Origin: Manis javanica
Lineage: Eukaryota; Chordata; Mammalia; Pholidota; Manidae
Reading direction: 5' to 3'
DNA length: 64,000 nucleotides
Assembly (NCBI RefSeq): GCF_040802235.1
Contig: NC_133166.1
Location: 5,022,001-5,086,000 of the forward strand
In this document: piece by piece, positions 61,670-64,000 of the stretch
Position numbering within the stretch: the stretch's first letter is position 1
How the letters are laid out: every line of letters begins with the position of its first letter
Program-made: the position numbers and the translations under genes
Notes under the pieces: model-generated
Told to the model about the DNA's origin: nothing
Seen by the model: only the letters and a program-made list of their open reading frames with translations
Database searches by the model: none

Positions 61670-62400
61670 TTTTTTTGTTACCGTTTCATTCTGAAATAAT
61701 TTAGAAAAGTTGTAAAAGGAAGTAGAGTTACCATAAATCCCTTACTCAGCTTCCTTTACTGTTAACACTTTACATATCACAATACAATGATTAAAACTAG
61801 GAAACTAACAGTGATACAACACTACTGACTAATCTATTGACCTTATTCTAGTTTTGCCAGTTTTCCCACTAATACCCTTTTGCTGACCCAAGAACCAATC
61901 CAAGGACACACTTTAATTTTGTTGTCAGGTTTACTTAGTCTCCTTCAGTCTTGGCAGTTCTTGTATTTGTATTTCTGTAATTTTGTTGAATTTTGTCAGT
62001 AATTTTGTCAAATTCCCTCTAGCTCATGATGCTTTCTTATGATTAGATTGAAATGAAGCGTTTTTAAAATGCTTCTCAGTGCATCACGTCATGGTACTGT
62101 CTTATCACTGGCAGTGTTAGCTTTAGTCACTTGATTATGGTGGTGTCTGACAAATTTCTCCGCTGTAAAGGTACTCTTATTCCCTTTATAATTAGTAAGT
62201 GTCTTGGAGGAGATATTTGGAGACTATGCAAATATCTTGTTCTTATATAGTTTTTTCCTGCTAAGTTTAATATCCTTTAGTGATTTTTCCTGCAATAATT
62301 ATTACTGTTGTGTTTGCTTAATAATGATTTTCTATTTCCATTGTCCCTTCTATTTTGGTCAATTGGAATACTAATGAGTGTAAGAAAAAGTTTTCTTTTC
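61670..62400 (+). repeat. Old L1M-type 3' region (intron 10)
   Basis: The best-kept copy of this type here: TACATATCACAATACAATGATT, ATTCTAGTTTTGCCAGTTTTCC, CTTATGATTAGATTGAAATG, CTTCTCAGTGCATCACGTCA, CTAATGAGTGTAAG. Same layout as the fragments at 2510-3720. Confidence 0.65.
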
Positions 62401-62759
62401 TCTCTCATTTCTTTAATGATTTATTTATATCCCACCACCCCACTGTAGAATGAGCTATATGACAGAGTAATGAAAATGCTTTGGAAATAGGCTATCCAAA
62501 CTCCTTCACTCAGAATTTCACAGCAAAAAATTTAAAGTTGCTTATGTAAGAAACTTTGTTGACAAGTCAAAGTCCAAGAAATGTCACTCACCGTTTTGGT
62601 TCCTTTGTTTTCTTTTTTAGCTCAGAACAAAATATGACAGATTCTTTCACAAGCAATAGTTTGGTAGTGCCTACTTGATAGAATTAGTTAAAACATCCAC
62701 ATTTCCTTTTGATATAAATATTAAGTACTTAAATAAAAATGCTTATTTTTATTTTCTAG

Positions 62760-63067
62760 GTGCTGGAGCAATTCTGATTCCTCGTTTAGACATTGTGATT
62801 TCCTTTGTTGGAGCTGTGAGTAGCAGTACATTGGCCCTGATCCTACCACCTTTGGTTGAAATTCTTACATTTTCTAAGGATCACTACAATATATGGATGA
62901 TCCTGAAAAATATTTCTATAGCATTCACTGGAGTTGTTGGTTTCTTGTTAGGTACATATGTAACTGTTGAAGAAATTATTTATCCTACTCCCAAAGTTGT
63001 AGTTGGAACTCCAGAAAGTCCCTCTCTAAATTTGAATTCAACATGCTTTACATCTGGTTTGAAATAG
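62760..63067 (+). CDS. SLC36A4: SLC36A4 coding exon 11 (residues 402-503, stop)
   Basis: Encodes the last membrane helices and the C-terminus. [19 protein letters not shown] and [16 protein letters not shown] are the conserved terminal helices. [20 protein letters not shown] is the last one. The tail ends [11 protein letters not shown] with a sequon at 494. The acceptor TTTTCTAG precedes 62760, and TAG is at 63065-63067. The open frame continues upstream of the acceptor into the intron by chance; the phase match with exon 10 (T plus GT gives Cys402) fixes the true start. Confidence 0.97.
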
Positions 63068-64000
63068 AAGCAGAATCGTGAGTCTTCTGCTTTTGTCTCA
63101 GTTCTGAAAATGATTTAAATAAGCACTAGGAGAATACATTGCCATGTACTTAAAAATAGAACCAAATTCTTTTTTCTTTTGGCACAATATTGATATTTGA
63201 CAGTAAATTGTAATTCTTTACCAGTAGTAGTAAACTTCAGAAGATTCTTGGTTTTAAGTATTAGCAATAATTTTTAAAAATTTAGTTTTGAAAATTGAAA
63301 AAATTAAAACAAAAGCTACAATGTAAAAAAAATTAAAATAAAAAGATCACTATTCTTCATTCCATCAGAAATAATTTAACTAACATTCTCTCTTTTATTC
63401 CCATGCTACTCTTTGCCATTCAGTTGAGTAGAGAACAGGGTTTCAAAAATAAGAAAATTAAAGAAGAAGAGGTAACAAAAATTTCCAGACCATTCCAGTG
63501 AATGTCAACATATACTTTGTGCATAATGTAAAAATATCTCAATTGTGTATTTATTACAGAGCCATATATTTATGATTAGCCCCTGAAAGTACAGTAAACT
63601 TTTACTAATGATAATATAAACATCAGAAATCACTAAAACCAGAATTATTTTTACACTGTTCTGTAATGGTAGTTGATCTTCATAATATAAATTATAAGAT
63701 ACTGTACAAGATTCTGATTCAGTGTTTCATTCAAATTTGAAAGCGACTTTAAGAGTTATCCAATCAATACCATTTGCTTGTTTTTTTAACCTAAGATAAA
63801 TTGATGCCCAGAAAGGTTAACTAACTTGGTCAAGACCACTTAGCCTTGAGATCAAGAGAAAACTGACATTTTGACTCCCACCCAGTCCAGGATTTTTTAT
63901 TTTTCACATTATATCCAGGTAAAAGAATAAATTATGTTTAGTTTAATTTTAGTGTTGAGTCTACTTAATTATATTTTAATACTTTGAAAGTGGGTGATCT
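63068..64000 (+). other. SLC36A4: 3' UTR and flank of SLC36A4
   Basis: This is AT-rich non-coding sequence after the stop codon, with no further exon. A MIR-like fragment in reverse orientation is present near 63800-63900. The end of the transcript cannot be placed from sequence. Confidence 0.6.
63337..63342 (+). promoter_or_regulatory. SLC36A4: Candidate polyadenylation signal
   Basis: AATAAA lies 270 bp past the stop codon in an A-rich stretch. It could end a short SLC36A4 transcript, but the sequence is AT-rich and a longer 3' UTR, possibly leaving the window, is equally possible. Confidence 0.35.

Overview
This is eukaryotic DNA, from a placental mammal. It is AT-rich and mostly non-coding, with one CpG island, canonical GT-AG introns and a dense layer of mammalian interspersed repeats (L1, L2, MIR, MLT1-type LTRs, MER5 and Tigger-type DNA transposons, HAL1-like and CR1/L3-like fragments). 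I see no Alu, B1/B2, ruminant BovB or carnivore tRNA-Lys SINEs. The recent insertions are copies of an L1 family whose 3' ends recall pangolin (Manis) L1s to me. That species guess rests on memory only and should be held loosely.

The only gene I can support is SLC36A4 (PAT4, a proton-independent amino-acid transporter) on the + strand. All 11 coding exons lie in the window, from the start codon at 14216 to the stop at 63067. Every junction is GT-AG, the phases join without error, and the conceptual product is 503 residues with no internal stop. Exon 1 sits in a CpG-island promoter (about 13900-14720). Intron 1 is 19.6 kb and holds most of the young repeats. Introns 2-10 are 1 to 5.5 kb.

Layout: 1-416 is the 3' part of an endogenous retroviral LTR. 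417-13900 is upstream intergenic DNA with old L2, MIR and MER5 remnants and one L1 tail. 13900-14720 is the promoter and exon 1. 14721-33901 is intron 1, with three L1 copies, a cluster of three short local duplications (17.2-22.7 kb), and a 4.8-kb antisense L1-retroviral composite bounded by a 14-bp target-site duplication. 33902-63067 holds exons 2-11 with intronic repeats. 63068-64000 is 3' UTR and flank.

The most notable structures are two. The first is the composite retroelement at 25741-30531, an L1 whose 3' end is extended by about 1.65 kb containing an Env transmembrane-subunit-like remnant and a retroviral-LTR-like tail, all inside one pair of target-site duplications. The second is the run of three local copy events in intron 1: a 66-75 bp direct copy inside an L1, a 195-bp inverted copy of an MLT1 fragment joined to an L1 end, and a 260-bp direct copy inside an L2. 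They look like templated-insertion repair.
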